Shown one piece after another: positions 49,855-63,300 of a DNA stretch of 64,000 nt. How positions within the stretch are numbered: the first letter of the stretch is position 1; the number at the start of each line of letters is the position of its first letter. The notes beneath the pieces were generated by a model, which was given only the letters and a program-made list of their open reading frames with translations, made no database searches and was not told where the DNA came from. Source of the stretch: Allolobophora icterica (lineage: Eukaryota > Annelida > Clitellata > Crassiclitellata > Lumbricidae); NCBI GenBank assembly GCA_963556255.1, contig OY744615.1, positions 11,366,115-11,430,114 on the forward strand, written 5' to 3'. The position numbers and the translations under genes were made by a program.

Positions 49855-52800
49855 GAGAAATTTTTAAAAAACATTTTATGTCCGATTTGATGTTGGTGCA
49901 TGGTATATCGTAGGAAATCGTGCTGTGATATGATTTCTGCTTGGTAGAGGTGTAAATCTGTCTTAGAATTTGAATTAGAGCAATTTTCGTAAAAATTTAT
50001 ATGGCCTCTGGCAGGGTGTAAAACTCGGACACTGGGAAATCGCGTTTCCGATGCAGATTTGATGAATTAGAGAAATTTTAAAAAAATATTTTATGTCCGA
50101 TTTGATGTTGGTGCATGGTATATCGTAGGAAATCGTGCTGTGATATGATTTCTGCTTGGTAGAGGTGTTAATCTGTCTTAGAATTTGAATTAGAGCAATT
50201 TTCGTAAAAATTTATATGGCCTCTGGCAGGGTGTAAAACTCGGACACTGGGAAATCGCGTTTCCGATGCAGATTTGATGAATTAGAGAAATTTTTAAAAA
50301 ACATTTTATGTCCGATTTGATGTTGGTGCATGGTATATCGTAGGAAATCGTGCTGTGATATGATTTCTGCTTGGTAGAGGTGTTAATCTGTCTTAGAATT
50401 TGAATTAGAGCAATTTTCGTAAAGATTTATTTGGCCTCTGGCAGGGTGTAAAACTCGGACACTGGGAAATCGCGTTTCCGATGCAGATTTGATGAATTAG
50501 AGAAATTTTTCAAAAAACATTTTATGTCCGATTTGATGTTGGTGCATGGTATATCGTAGGAGATCGTGCTGTGATATGATTTCTGCTTGGTAGAGGTGTT
50601 AATCTGTCTTAGAAATTGAATTAGAGCAATTTTCGTAAAGATTTATTTGGCCTCTGGCAGGGTGTAAAACTCGGACACTGGGAAATCGCGTTTCCGATGC
50701 AGATTTGATGAATTAGAGAAATTTTTAAAAAACATTTTATGTCCGATTTGATGTTGGTGCATGGTATATCGTAGGAAATCGTGCTGTGATATGATTTCTG
50801 CTTGGTAGAGGTGTAAATCTGTCTTAGAATTTGAATTAGAGCAATTTTCGTAAAAATTTATATGGCCTCTGGCAGGGTGTAAAACTCGGACACTGGGAAA
50901 TCGCGTTTCCGATGCAGATTTGATGAATTAGAGAAATTTTAAAAAAATATTTTATGTCCGATTTGATGTTGGTGCATGGTATATCGTAGGAAATCGTGCT
51001 GTGATATGATTTCTGCTTGGTAGAGGTGTTAATCTGTCTTAGAATTTGAATTAGAGCAATTTTCGTAAAGATTTATTTGGCCTCTGGAAGGGTGTAAAAC
51101 TCGGACACTGGGAAATCGCGTTTCCGATGCAGATTTGATGAATTAGAGAAATTTTTCAAAAAACATTTTATGTCCGATTTGATGTTGGTGCATGGTATAT
51201 CGTAGGAGATCGTGCTGTGATATGATTTCTGCTTGATAGAGGTGTTAATCTGTCTTAGAATTTGAATTAGAGCAATTTTCGTAAAGATTTATTTGGCCTC
51301 TGGCAGGGTGTAAAACTCGGACACTGGGAAATCGCGTTTCCGATGCAGATTTGATGAATTAGAGAAATTTTTCAAAAAACATTTTATGTCCGATTTGATG
51401 TTGGTGCATGGTATATCGTAGGAGATCGTGCTGTGATATGATTTCTGCTTGGTAGAGGTGTTAATCTGTCTTAGAATTTGAATTAGAGCAATTTTCGTAA
51501 AGATTTATTTGGCCTCTGGAAGGGTGTAAAACTCGGACACTGGGAAATCGCGTTTCCGATGCAGATTTGATGAATTAGAGAAATTTTTCAAAAAACATTT
51601 TATGTCCGATTTGATGTTGGTGCATGGTATATCGTAGGAGATCGTGCTGTGATATGATTTCTGCTTGATAGAGGTGTTAATCTGTCTTAGAATTTGAATT
51701 AGAGCAATTTTCGTAAAGATTTATTTGGCCTCTGGCAGGGTGTAAAACTCGGACACTGGGAAATCGCGTTTCCGATGCAGATTTGATGAATTAGAGAAAT
51801 TTTTCAAAAAACATTTTATGTCCGATTTGATGTTGGTGCATGGTATATCGTAGGAGATCGTGCTGTGATGTGATTTCTGCTTGGTAGAGGTGTTAATCTG
51901 TCTTAGAATTTGAATTAGAGCAATTTTCGTAAAGATTTATTTGGCCTCTGGCAGGGTGTAAAACTCGGACACTGGGAAATCGCGTTTCCGATGCAGATTT
52001 GATGAATTAGAGAAATTTTTTAAAAACATTTTATGTCCGATTTGATGTTGGTGCATGGTATATCGTAGGAGATCGTGCTGTGATATGATTTCTGCTTGGT
52101 AGAGGTGTTAATCTGTCTTAGAATTTGAATTAGAGCAATTCTCGTAAAAATTTACATGGCCTCTGGCAGGGTGTAAAACTCGGACACTGGGAAATCGCGT
52201 TTCCGATGCAGATTTGATGAATTAGAGAAATTTTTAAAAAACATTTTATGTCCGATTTGAAGTTGGTGCATGGTATATCGTAGGAGATCGTGCTGTGATA
52301 TGATTTCTGCTTGGTAGAGGTGTTAATCTGTCTTAGAATTTGAATTAGAGCAATTCTCGTAAAGATTTATTTGGCCTCTGGCAGGGTGTAAAACTCGGAC
52401 ACTGGGAAATCGCGTTTCCGATGCAGATTTGATGAATTAGAGAAATTTTTCAAAAAACATTTTATGTCCGATTTGATGTTGGTGCATGGTATATCGTAGG
52501 AGATCGTGCTGTGATATGATTTCTGCTTGGTAGAGGTGTTAATCTGTCTTAGAATTTGAATTAGAGCAATTTTCGTAAAGATTTATTTGGCCTCTGGCAG
52601 GGTGTAAAACTCGGACACTGGGAAATCGCGTTTCCGATGCAGATTTGATGAATTAGAGAAATTTTTCAAAAAACATTTTATGTCCGATTTGATGTTGGTG
52701 CATGGTATATCGTAGGAGATCGTGCTGTGATATGATTTCTGCTTGGTAGAGGTGTTAATCTGTCTTAGAATTTGAATTAGAGCAATTTTCGTAAAGATTT

Positions 52801-54360
52801 ATTTGGCTTCTGGCAGGGTGTAAAACTCGGACACTGGGAAATCGCGTTTCCGATGCAGATTTGATGAATTAGAGAAATTTTTCAAAAACATTTTATGTCC
52901 GATTTGATGTTGGTGCATGGTATATCGTAGGAAATCGTGCTGTGATATGATTTCTGCTTGGTAGAGGTGTTAATCTGTCTTAGAATTTGAATTAGAGCAA
53001 TTTTCGTAAAAATTTATATGGCCTCTGGCAGGGTGTAAAAGACGGACACTTTGAAATCGCGTTTCCGATGCAGATTTGATGAATTAGAGAAATTTTTCAA
53101 AAACATTTTATGTCCGATTTGATGTTGGTGCATGGTATATCGTAGGAAATCGTGATGTGATATGATTTCTGCTTGGTAGAATTTGAAATAGAGCAATTTT
53201 CGTAAAGATTTATTTGGCCTCTGGCAGGGTGTAAAACTCGGACACTGGGAAATCGCGTTTCCGATGCGGATTTGATGAATTAGAGAAATTTTTCAAAAAA
53301 CATTTTATGTCCGATTTGATGTTGGTGCATGGTATATCGTAGGAGATCGTGCTGTGATATGATTTCTGCTTGGTAGAGGTGTTAATCTGTCTTAGAATTT
53401 GAATTAGAGCAATTTTCGTAAAGATTTATTTGGCCTCTGGCAGGGTGTAAAACTCGGACACTGGGAAATCGCGTTTCCGATGCAGATTTGATGAATTAGA
53501 GAAATTTTTCAAAAAACATTTTATGTCCGATTTGATGTTGGTGCATGGTATATCGTAGGAAATCGTGCTGTGATATGATTTCTGCTTGGTAGAGGTGTTA
53601 ATCTGTCTTAGAATTTGAATTAGAGCAATTTTCGTAAAGATTTATTTGGCCTCTGGCAGGGTGTAAAACTCGGACACTGGGAAATCGCGTTTCCGATGCA
53701 GATTTGATGAATTAGAGAAATTTTTCAAAAACATTTTATGTCCGATTTGATGTTGGTGCATGGTATATCGTAGGAAATCGTGCTGTGATATGATTTCTGC
53801 TTGGTAGAGGTGTTAATCTGTCTTAGAATTTGAATTAGAGCAATTTTCGTAAAAATTTATATGGCCTCTGGCAGGGTGTAAAAGTCGGACACTGGGAAAT
53901 CGCGTTTCCGATGCAGATTTGATGAATTAGAGAAATTTTTCAAAAACAATTTATGTCCGATTTGATGTTGGTGCATGGTATATCGTAGGAAATCGTGCTG
54001 TGATATGATTTCTGCTTGGTAGAGGTGTTAATCTGTCTTAGAATTTGAATTAGAGCAATTTTCGTAAAGATTTATTTGGCCTCTGGCAGGGTGTTAAACT
54101 CGGACACTGGGAAATCGCGTTTCCGATGCAGATTTGATGAATTAGAGAAATTTTAAAAAAACATTTTATGTCCGATTTGATGTTGGTGCATTGTATATCG
54201 TAGGAAATCGTGCTGTGATATGATTTCTGCTTGGTAGAGGTGTAAATCTGTCTTAGAATTTGAATTAGAGCAATTTTCGTAAACATTTATATGGCCTCTG
54301 GCAGGGTGTAAAACTCGGACACTGGGAAATCGCGTTTCCGATGCAGATTTGATGAATTAG
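49855..54360. repeat. Higher-order unit, copy B (about 4.5 kb, 21 monomers)
   Basis: The tandem partner of the block that ends at 49,854. Private changes include GGCTTCTGG at 52,805 and GTGTAAAT instead of GTGTTAAT at about 54,240. Beyond about 54,370 the variant order departs from copy A (A/T tract TAAAAAATATTT, then a monomer with a deletion near 54,583). Confidence 0.85.
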
Positions 54361-57300
54361 AGAAATTTTTAAAAAATATTTTATGTCCGATTTGATGTTG
54401 GTGCATGGTATATCGTAGGAAATCGTGCTGTGATATGATTTCTGCTTGGTAGAGGTGTTAATCTGTCTTAGAATTTGAATTAGAGCAATTTTCGTAAAAA
54501 TTTATATGGCCTCTGGCAGGGTGTAAAACTCGGACACTGGGAAATCGCGTTTCCGATGCAGATTTGATGAATTAGAGAAATTTTTATGTCCGATTTGATG
54601 TTGGTGCATGGTATATCGTAGGAAATCGTGCTGTGATATGATTTCTGCTTGGTAGAGGTGTAAATCTGTCTTAGAATTTGAATTAGAGCAATTTTCGTAA
54701 AAATTTATATGGCCTCTGGCAGGGTGTAAAACTCGGACACTGGGAAATCGCGTTTCCGATGCAGATTTGATGAATTAGAGAAATTTTTAAAAAACATTTT
54801 ATGTCCGATTTGATGTTGGTGCATGGTATATCGTAGGAAATCGTGCTGTGATATGATTTCTGCTTGGTAGAGGTGTAAATCTGTCTTAGAATTTGAATTA
54901 GAGCAATTTTCGTAAAAATTTATATGGCCTCTGGCAGGGTGTAAAACTCGGACACTGGGAAATCGCGTTTCCGATGCAGATTTGATGAATTAGAGAAATT
55001 TAAAAAAAATATTTTATGTCCGATTTGATGTTGGTGCATGGTATATCGTAGGAAATCGTGCTGTGATATGATTTCTGCTTGGTAGAGGTGTTAATCTGTC
55101 TTAGAATTTGAATTAGAGCAATTTTCGTAAAAATTTATATGGCCTCTGGCAGGGTGTAAAACTCGGACACTGGGAAATCGCGTTTCCGATGCAGATTTGA
55201 TGAATTAGAGAAATTTTTAAAAAACATTTTATGTCCGATTTGATGTTGGTGCATGGTATATCGTAGGAAATCGTGCTGTGATATGATTTCTGCTTGGTAG
55301 AGGTGTAAATCTGTCTTAGAATTTGAATTAGAGCAATTTTCGTAAAAATTTATATGGCCTCTGGCAGGGTGTAAAACTCGGACACTGGGAAATCGCGTTT
55401 CCGATGCAGATTTGATGAATTAGAGAAATTTAAAAAAAATATTTTATGTCCGATTTGATGTTGGTGCATGGTATATCGTAGGAAATCGTGCTGTGATATG
55501 ATTTCTGCTTGGTAGAGGTGTTAATCTGTCTTAGAATTTGAATTAGAGCAATTTTCGTAAAAATTTATATGGCCTCTGGCAGGGTGTAAAACTCGGACAC
55601 TGGGAAATCGCGTTTCCGATGCAGATTTGATGAATTAGAGAAATTTTTAAAAAACATTTTATGTCCGATTTGATGTTGGTGCATGGTATATCGTAGGAAA
55701 TCGTGCTGTGATATGATTTCTGCTTGGTAGAGGTGTTAATCTGTCTTAGAATTTGAATTAGAGCAATTTTCGTAAAGATTTATTTGGCCTCTGGCAGGGT
55801 GTAAAACTCGGACACTGGGAAATCGCGTTTCCGATGCAGATTTGATGAATTAGAGAAATTTTTCAAAAACATTTTATGTCCGATTTGATGTTGGTGCATG
55901 GTATATCGTAGGAAATCGTGCTGTGATATGATTTCTGCTTGGTAGAGGTGTTAATCTGTCTTAGAATTTGAATTAGAGCAATTTTCGTAAAAATTTATAT
56001 GGCCTCTGGCAGGGTGTAAAACTCGGACACTGGGAAATCGCGTTTCCGATGCAGATTTGATGAATTAGAGAAATTTTTCAAAAACATTTTATGTCCGATT
56101 TGATGTTGGTGCATGGTATATCGTAGGAAATCGTGCTGTGATATGATTTCTGCTTGGTAGAGGTGTTAATCTGTCTTAGAATTTGAATTAGAGCAATTTT
56201 CGTAAAGATTTATTTGGCCTCTGGCAGGGTGTAAAACTCGGACACTGGGAAATCGCGTTTCCGATGCAGATTTGATGAATTAGAGAAATTTTTCAAAAAA
56301 CATTTTATGTCCGATTTGATGTTGGTGCATGGTATATCGTAGGAGATCGTGCTGTGATATGATTTCTGCTTGATAGAGGTGTTAATCTGTCTTAGAATTT
56401 GAATTAGAGCAATTTTCGTAAAGATTTATTTGGCCTCTGGCAGGGTGTAAAACTCGGACACTGGGAAATCGCGTTTCCGATGCAGATTTGATGAATTATA
56501 GAAATTTTTCAAAAAACATTTTATGTCCGATTTGATGTTGGTGCATGGTATATCGTAGGAGATCGTGCTGTGATGTGATTTCTGCTTGGTAGAGGTGTTA
56601 ATCTGTCTTAGAATTTGAATTAGAGCAATTTTCGTAAAGATTTATTTGGCCTCTGGCAGGGTGTAAAACTCGGACACTGGGAAATCGCGTTTCCGATGCA
56701 GATTTGATGAATTAGAGAAATTTTTTAAAAACATTTTATGTCCGATTTGATGTTGGTGCATGGTATATCGTAGGAGATCGTGCTGTGATATGATTTCTGC
56801 TTGGTAGAGGTGTTAATCTGTCTTAGAATTTGAATTAGAGCAATTCCGGTAAAAATTTACATGGCCTCTGGCAGGGTGTAAAACTCGGACACTGGGAAAT
56901 CGCGTTTCCGATGCAGATTTGATGAATTAGAGAAATTTTTAAAAAACATTTTATGTCCGATTTGAAGTTGGTGCATGGTATATCGTAGGAGATCGTGCTG
57001 TGATATGATTTCTGCTTGGTAGAGGTGTTAATCTGTCTTAGAATTTGAATTAGAGCAATTCTCGTAAAGATTTATTTGGCCTCTGGCAGGGTGTAAAACT
57101 CGGACACTGGGAAATCGCGTTTCCGATGCAGATTTGATGAATTAGAGAAATTTTTCAAAAAACATTTTATGTCCGATTTGATGTTGGTGCATGGTATATC
57201 GTAGGAGATCGTGCTGTGATATGATTTCTGCTTGGTAGAGGTGTTAATCTGTCTTAGAATTTGAATTAGAGCAATTTTCGTAAAGATTTATTTGGCCTCT

Positions 57301-60300
57301 GGAAGGGTGTAAAACTCGGACACTGGGAAATCGCGTTTCCGATGCAGATTTGATGAATTAGAGAAATTTTTCAAAAAACATTTTATGTCCGATTTGATGT
57401 TGGTGCATGGTATATCGTAGGAGATCGTGCTGTGATATGATTTCTGCTTGATAGAGGTGTTAATCTGTCTTAGAATTTGAATTAGAGCAATTTTCGTAAA
57501 GATTTATTTGGCCTCTGGCAGGGTGTAAAACTCGGACACTGGGAAATCGCGTTTCCGATGCAGATTTGATGAATTAGAGAAATTTTTCAAAAAACATTTT
57601 ATGTCCGATTTGATGTTGGTGCATGGTATATCGTAGGAGATCGTGCTGTGATATGATTTCTGCTTGATAGAGGTGTTAATCTGTCTTAGAATTTGAATTA
57701 GAGCAATTTTCGTAAAGATTTATTTGGCCTCTGGCAGGGTGTAAAACTCGGACACTGGGAAATCGCGTTTCCGATGCAGATTTGATGAATTAGAGAAATT
57801 TTTCAAAAAACATTTTATGTCCGATTTGATGTTGGTGCATGGTATATCGTAGGAGATCGTGCTGTGATATGATTTCTGCTTGATAGAGGTGTTAATCTGT
57901 CTTAGAATTTGAATTAGAGCAATTTTCGTAAAGATTTATTTGGCCTCTGGCAGGGTGTAAAACTCGGACACTGGGAAATCGCGTTTCCGATGCAGATTTG
58001 ATGAATTAGAGAAATTTTTCAAAAACATTTTATGTCCGATTTGATGTTGGTGCATGGTATATCGTAGGAAATCGTGCTGTGATATGATTTCTGCTTGGTA
58101 GAGGTGTTAATCTGTCTTAGAATTTGAATTAGAGCAATTTTCGTAAAAATTTATATGGCCTCTGGCAGGGTGTAAAACTCGGACACTGGGAAATCGCGTT
58201 TCCGATGCAGATTTGATGAATTAGAGAAATTTTTCAAAAACATTTTATGTCCGATTTGATGTTGGTGCATGGTATATCGTAGGAAATCGTGCTGTGATAT
58301 GATTTCTGCTTGGTAGAGGTGTTAATCTGTCTTAGAATTTGAATTAGAGCAATTTTCGTAAAGATTTATTTGGCCTCTGGCAGGGTGTAAAACTCGGACA
58401 CTGGGAAATCGCGTTTCCGATGCAGATTTGATGAATTAGAGAAATTTTTCAAAAAACATTTTATGTCCGATTTGATGTTGGTGCATGGTATATCGTAGGA
58501 GATCGTGCTGTGATATGATTTCTGCTTGGTAGAGGTGTTAATCTGTCTTAGAATTTGAATTAGAGCAATTTTCGTAAAGATTTATTTGGCCTCTGGAAGG
58601 GTGTAAAACTCGGACACTGGGAAATCGCGTTTCCGATGCAGATTTGATGAATTAGAGAAATTTTTCAAAAACATTTTATGTCCGATTTGATGTTGGTGCA
58701 TGGTATATCGTAGGAGATCGTGCTGTGATATGATTTCTGCTTGGTAGAGGTGTTAATCTGTCTTAGAATTTGAATTAGAGCAATTTTCGTAAAAATTTAT
58801 ATGGCCTCTGGCAGGGTGTAAAACTCGGACACTGGGAAATCGCGTTTCCGATGCAGATTTGATGAATTAGAGAAATTTTTCAAAAACATTTTATGTCCGA
58901 TTTGATGTTGGTGCATGGTATATCGTAGGAGATCGTGCTGTGATATGATTTCTGCTTGGTAGAGGTGTTAATCTGTCTTAGAATTTGAATTAGAGCAATT
59001 TTCGTAAAGATTTATTTGGCCTCTGGCAGGGTGTAAAACTCGGACACTGGGAAATCGCGTTTCCGATGCAGATTTGATGAATTAGAGAAATTTTTCAAAA
59101 ACATTTTATGTCCGATTTGATGTTGGTGCATGGTATATCGTAGGAAATCGTGCTGTGATATGATTTCTGCTTGGTAGAGGTGTAAATCTGTCTTAGAATT
59201 TGAATTAGAGCAATTTTCGTAAAAATTTATATGGCCTCTGGCAGGGTGTAAAAGACGGACACTTTGAAATCGCGTTTCCGATGCAGATTTGATGAATTAG
59301 AGAAATTTTTCAAAAACATTTTATGTCCGATTTGATGTTGGTGCATGGTATATCGTAGGAAATCGTGATGTGATATGATTTCTGCTTGGTAGAATTTGAA
59401 ATAGAGCAATTTTCGTAAAGATTTATTTGGCCTCTGGCAGGGTGTAAAACTCGGACACTGGGAAATCGCGTTTCCGATGCGGATTTGATGAATTAGAGAA
59501 ATTTTTCAAAAAACATTTTATGTCCGATTTGATGTTGGTGCATGGTATATCGTAGGAGATCGTGCTGTGATATGATTTCTGCTTGGTAGAGGTGTTAATC
59601 TGTCTTAGAATTTGAATTAGAGCAATTTTCGTAAAGATTTATTTGGCCTCTGGCAGGGTGTAAAACTCGGACACTGGGAAATCGCGTTTCCGATGCAGAT
59701 TTGATGAATTAGAGAAATTTTTCAAAAAACATTTTATGTCCGATTTGATGTTGGTGCATGGTATATCGTAGGAAATCGTGCTGTGATATGATTTCTGCTT
59801 GGTAGAGGTGTTAATCTGTCTTAGAATTTGAATTAGAGCAATTTTCGTAAAGATTTATTTGGCCTCTGGCAGGGTGTAAAACTCGGACACTGGGAAATCG
59901 CGTTTCCGATGCAGATTTGATGAATTAGAGAAATTTTTCAAAAACATTTTATGTCCGATTTGATGTTGGTGCATGGTATATCGTAGGAAATCGTGCTGTG
60001 ATATGATTTCTGCTTGGTAGAGGTGTTAATCTGTCTTAGAATTTGAATTAGAGCAATTTTCGTAAAAATTTATATGGCCTCTGGCAGGGTGTAAAAGTCG
60101 GACACTGGGAAATCGCGTTTCCGATGCAGATTTGATGAATTAGAGAAATTTTTCAAAAACAATTTATGTCCGATTTGATGTTGGTGCATGGTATATCGTA
60201 GGAAATCGTGCTGTGATATGATTTCTGCTTGGTAGAGGTGTTAATCTGTCTTAGAATTTGAATTAGAGCAATTTTCGTAAAGATTTATTTGGCCTCTGGC

Positions 60301-63300
60301 AGGGTGTTAAACTCGGACACTGGGAAATCGCGTTTCCGATGCAGATTTGATGAATTAGAGAAATTTAAAAAAAACATTTTATGTCCGATTTGATGTTGGT
60401 GCATTGTATATCGTAGGAAATCGTGCTGTGATATGATTTCTGCTTGGTAGAGGTGTAAATCTGTCTTAGAATTTGAATTAGAGCAATTTTCGTAAACATT
60501 TATATGGCCTCTGGCAGGGTGTAAAACTCGGACACTGGGAAATCGCGTTTCCGATGCAGATTTGATGAATTAGAGAAATTTTTAAAAAATATTTTATGTC
60601 CGATTTGATGTTGGTGCATGGTATATCGTAGGAAATCGTGCTGTGATATGATTTCTGCTTGGTAGAGGTGTTAATCTGTCTTAGAATTTGAATTAGAGCA
60701 ATTTTCGTAAAAATTTATATGGCCTCTGGCAGGGTGTAAAACTCGGACACTGGGAAATCGCGTTTCCGATGCAGATTTGATGAATTAGAGAAATTTTTAT
60801 GTCCGATTTGATGTTGGTGCATGGTATATCGTAGGAAATCGTGCTGTGATATGATTTCTGCTTGGTAGAGGTGTTAATCTGTCTTAGAATTTGAATTAGA
60901 GCAATTTTCGTAAAAATTTATATGGCCTCTGGCAGGGTGTAAAACTCGGACACTGGGAAATCGCGTTTCCGATGCAGATTTGATGAATTAGAGAAATTTT
61001 TCAAAAACATTTTATGTCCGATTTGATGTTGGTGCATGGTATATCGTAGGAAATCGTGCTGTGATATGATTTCTGCTTGGTAGAGGTGTAAATCTGTCTT
61101 AGAATTTGAATTAGAGCAATTTTCGTAAAAATTTATATGGCCTCTGGCAGGGTGTAAAACTCGGACACTGGGAAATCGCGTTTCCGATGCAGATTTGATG
61201 AATTAGAGAAATTTTTAAAAAACATTTTATGTCCGATTTGATGTTGGTGCATGGTATATCGTAGGAAATCGTGCTGTGATATGATTTCTGCTTGGTAGAG
61301 GTGTAAATCTGTCTTAGAATTTGAATTAGAGCAATTTTCGTAAAAATTTATATGGCCTCTGGCAGGGTGTAAAACTCGGACACTGGGAAATCGCGTTTCC
61401 GATGCAGATTTGATGAATTAGAGAAATTTTAAAAAAATATTTTATGTCCGATTTGATGTTGGTGCATGGTATATCGAAGGAAATCGTGCTGTGATATGAT
61501 TTCTGCTTGGTAGAGGTGTTAATCTGTCTTAGAATTTGAATTAGAGCAATTTTCGTAAAAATTTATATGGCCTCTGGCAGGGTGTAAAACTCGGACACTG
61601 GGAAATCGCGTTTCCGATGCAGATTTGATGAATTAGAGAAATTTTTAAAAAACATTTTATGTCCGATTTGATGTTGGTGCATGGTATATCGTAGGAAATC
61701 GTGCTGTGATATGATTTCTGCTTGGTAGAGGTGTTAATCTGTCTTAGAATTTGAATTAGAGCAATTTTCGTAAAGATTTATTTGGCCTCTGGCAGGGTGT
61801 AAAACTCGGACACTGGGAAATCGCGTTTCCGATGCAGATTTGATGAATTAGAGAAATTTTTCAAAAAACATTTTATGTCCGATTTGATGTTGGTGCATGG
61901 TATATCGTAGGAGATCGTGCTGTGATATGATTTCTGCTTGGTAGAGGTGTTAATCTGTCTTAGAAATTGAATTAGAGCAATTTTCGTAAAGATTTATTTG
62001 GCCTCTGGCAGGGTGTAAAACTCGGACACTGGGAAATCGCGTTTCCGATGCAGATTTGATGAATTAGAGAAATTTTTAAAAAACATTTTATGTCCGATTT
62101 GATGTTGGTGCATGGTATATCGTAGGAAATCGTGCTGTGATATGATTTCTGCTTGGTAGAGGTGTAAATCTGTCTTAGAATTTGAATTAGAGCAATTTTC
62201 GTAAAAATTTATATGGCCTCTGGCAGGGTGTAAAACTCGGACACTGGGAAATCGCGTTTCCGATGCAGATTTGATGAATTAGAGAAATTTTAAAAAAATA
62301 TTTTATGTCCGATTTGATGTTGGTGCATGGTATATCGTAGGAAATCGTGCTGTGATATGATTTCTGCTTGGTAGAGGTGTTAATCTGTCTTAGAATTTGA
62401 ATTAGAGCAATTTTCGTAAAAATTTATATGGCCTCTGGCAGGGTGTAAAACTCGGACACTGGGAAATCGCGTTTCCGATGCAGATTTGATGAATTAGAGA
62501 AATTTTTAAAAAAACATTTTATGTCCGATTTGATGTTGGTGCATGGTATATCGTAGGAAATCGTGCTGTGATATGATTTCTGCTTGGTAGAGGTGTTAAT
62601 CTGTCTTAGAATTTGAATTAGAGCAATTTTCGTAAAGATTTATTTGGCCTCTGGCAGGGTGTAAAACTCGGACACTGGGAAATCGCGTTTCCGATGCAGA
62701 TTTGATGAATTAGAGAAATTTTTCACAAACATTTTATGTCCGATTTGATGTTGGTGCATGGTATATCGTAGGAAATCGTGCTGTGATATGATTTCTGCTT
62801 GGTAGAGGTGTTAATCTGTCTTAGAATTTGAATTAGAGCAATTTTCGTGAAAATTTATATGGCCTCTGGCAGGGTGTAAAACTCGGACACTGGGAAATCG
62901 CGTTTCCGATGCAGATTTGATGAATTAGAGAAATTTTTCAAAAACATTTTATGTCCGATTTGATGTTGGTGCATGGTATATCGTAGGAAATCGTGCTGTG
63001 ATATGATTTCTGCTTGGTAGAGGTGTTAATCTGTCTTAGAATTTGAATTAGAGCAATTTTCGTAAAGATTTATTTGGCCTCTGGCAGGGTGTAAAACTCG
63101 GACACTGGGAAATCGCGTTTCCGATGCAGATTTGATGAATTAGAGAAATTTTTCAAAAAACATTTTATGTCCGATTTGATGTTGGTGCATGGTATATCGT
63201 AGGAGATCGTGCTGTGATATGATTTCTGCTTGGTAGAGGTGTTAATCTGTCTTAGAATTTGAATTAGAGCAATTTTCGTAAAGATTTATTTGGCCTCTGG

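Larger units (their letters stand above)
17288..59428. repeat. Short marker monomer with GACGGACACTTTG, 11 dispersed copies
   Basis: A distinctive 196-bp monomer replaces CTCGGACACTGGG with GACGGACACTTTG, has GATGTGATATG, and lacks 19-20 bp around TAGAGGTGTTAATCTGTCTTAG. Copies start at about 17,288, 18,759, 22,187, 24,540, 28,816, 32,014, 34,999, 37,568, 48,515, 53,020 and 59,233. Each is followed by a monomer with GCGGAT. Such a constant pair serves as a landmark for higher-order units. Short monomers without the GACGG change lie at 13,632, 17,915 and 38,841. Confidence 0.9.

Noticed and set aside
17282..59409. Recurrent 60- and 78-codon minus-strand open frames in the satellite
   Set aside because: They recur only because particular monomer variants recur, cross monomer boundaries, have no conserved protein features, and are open because a few variant bases remove stops.
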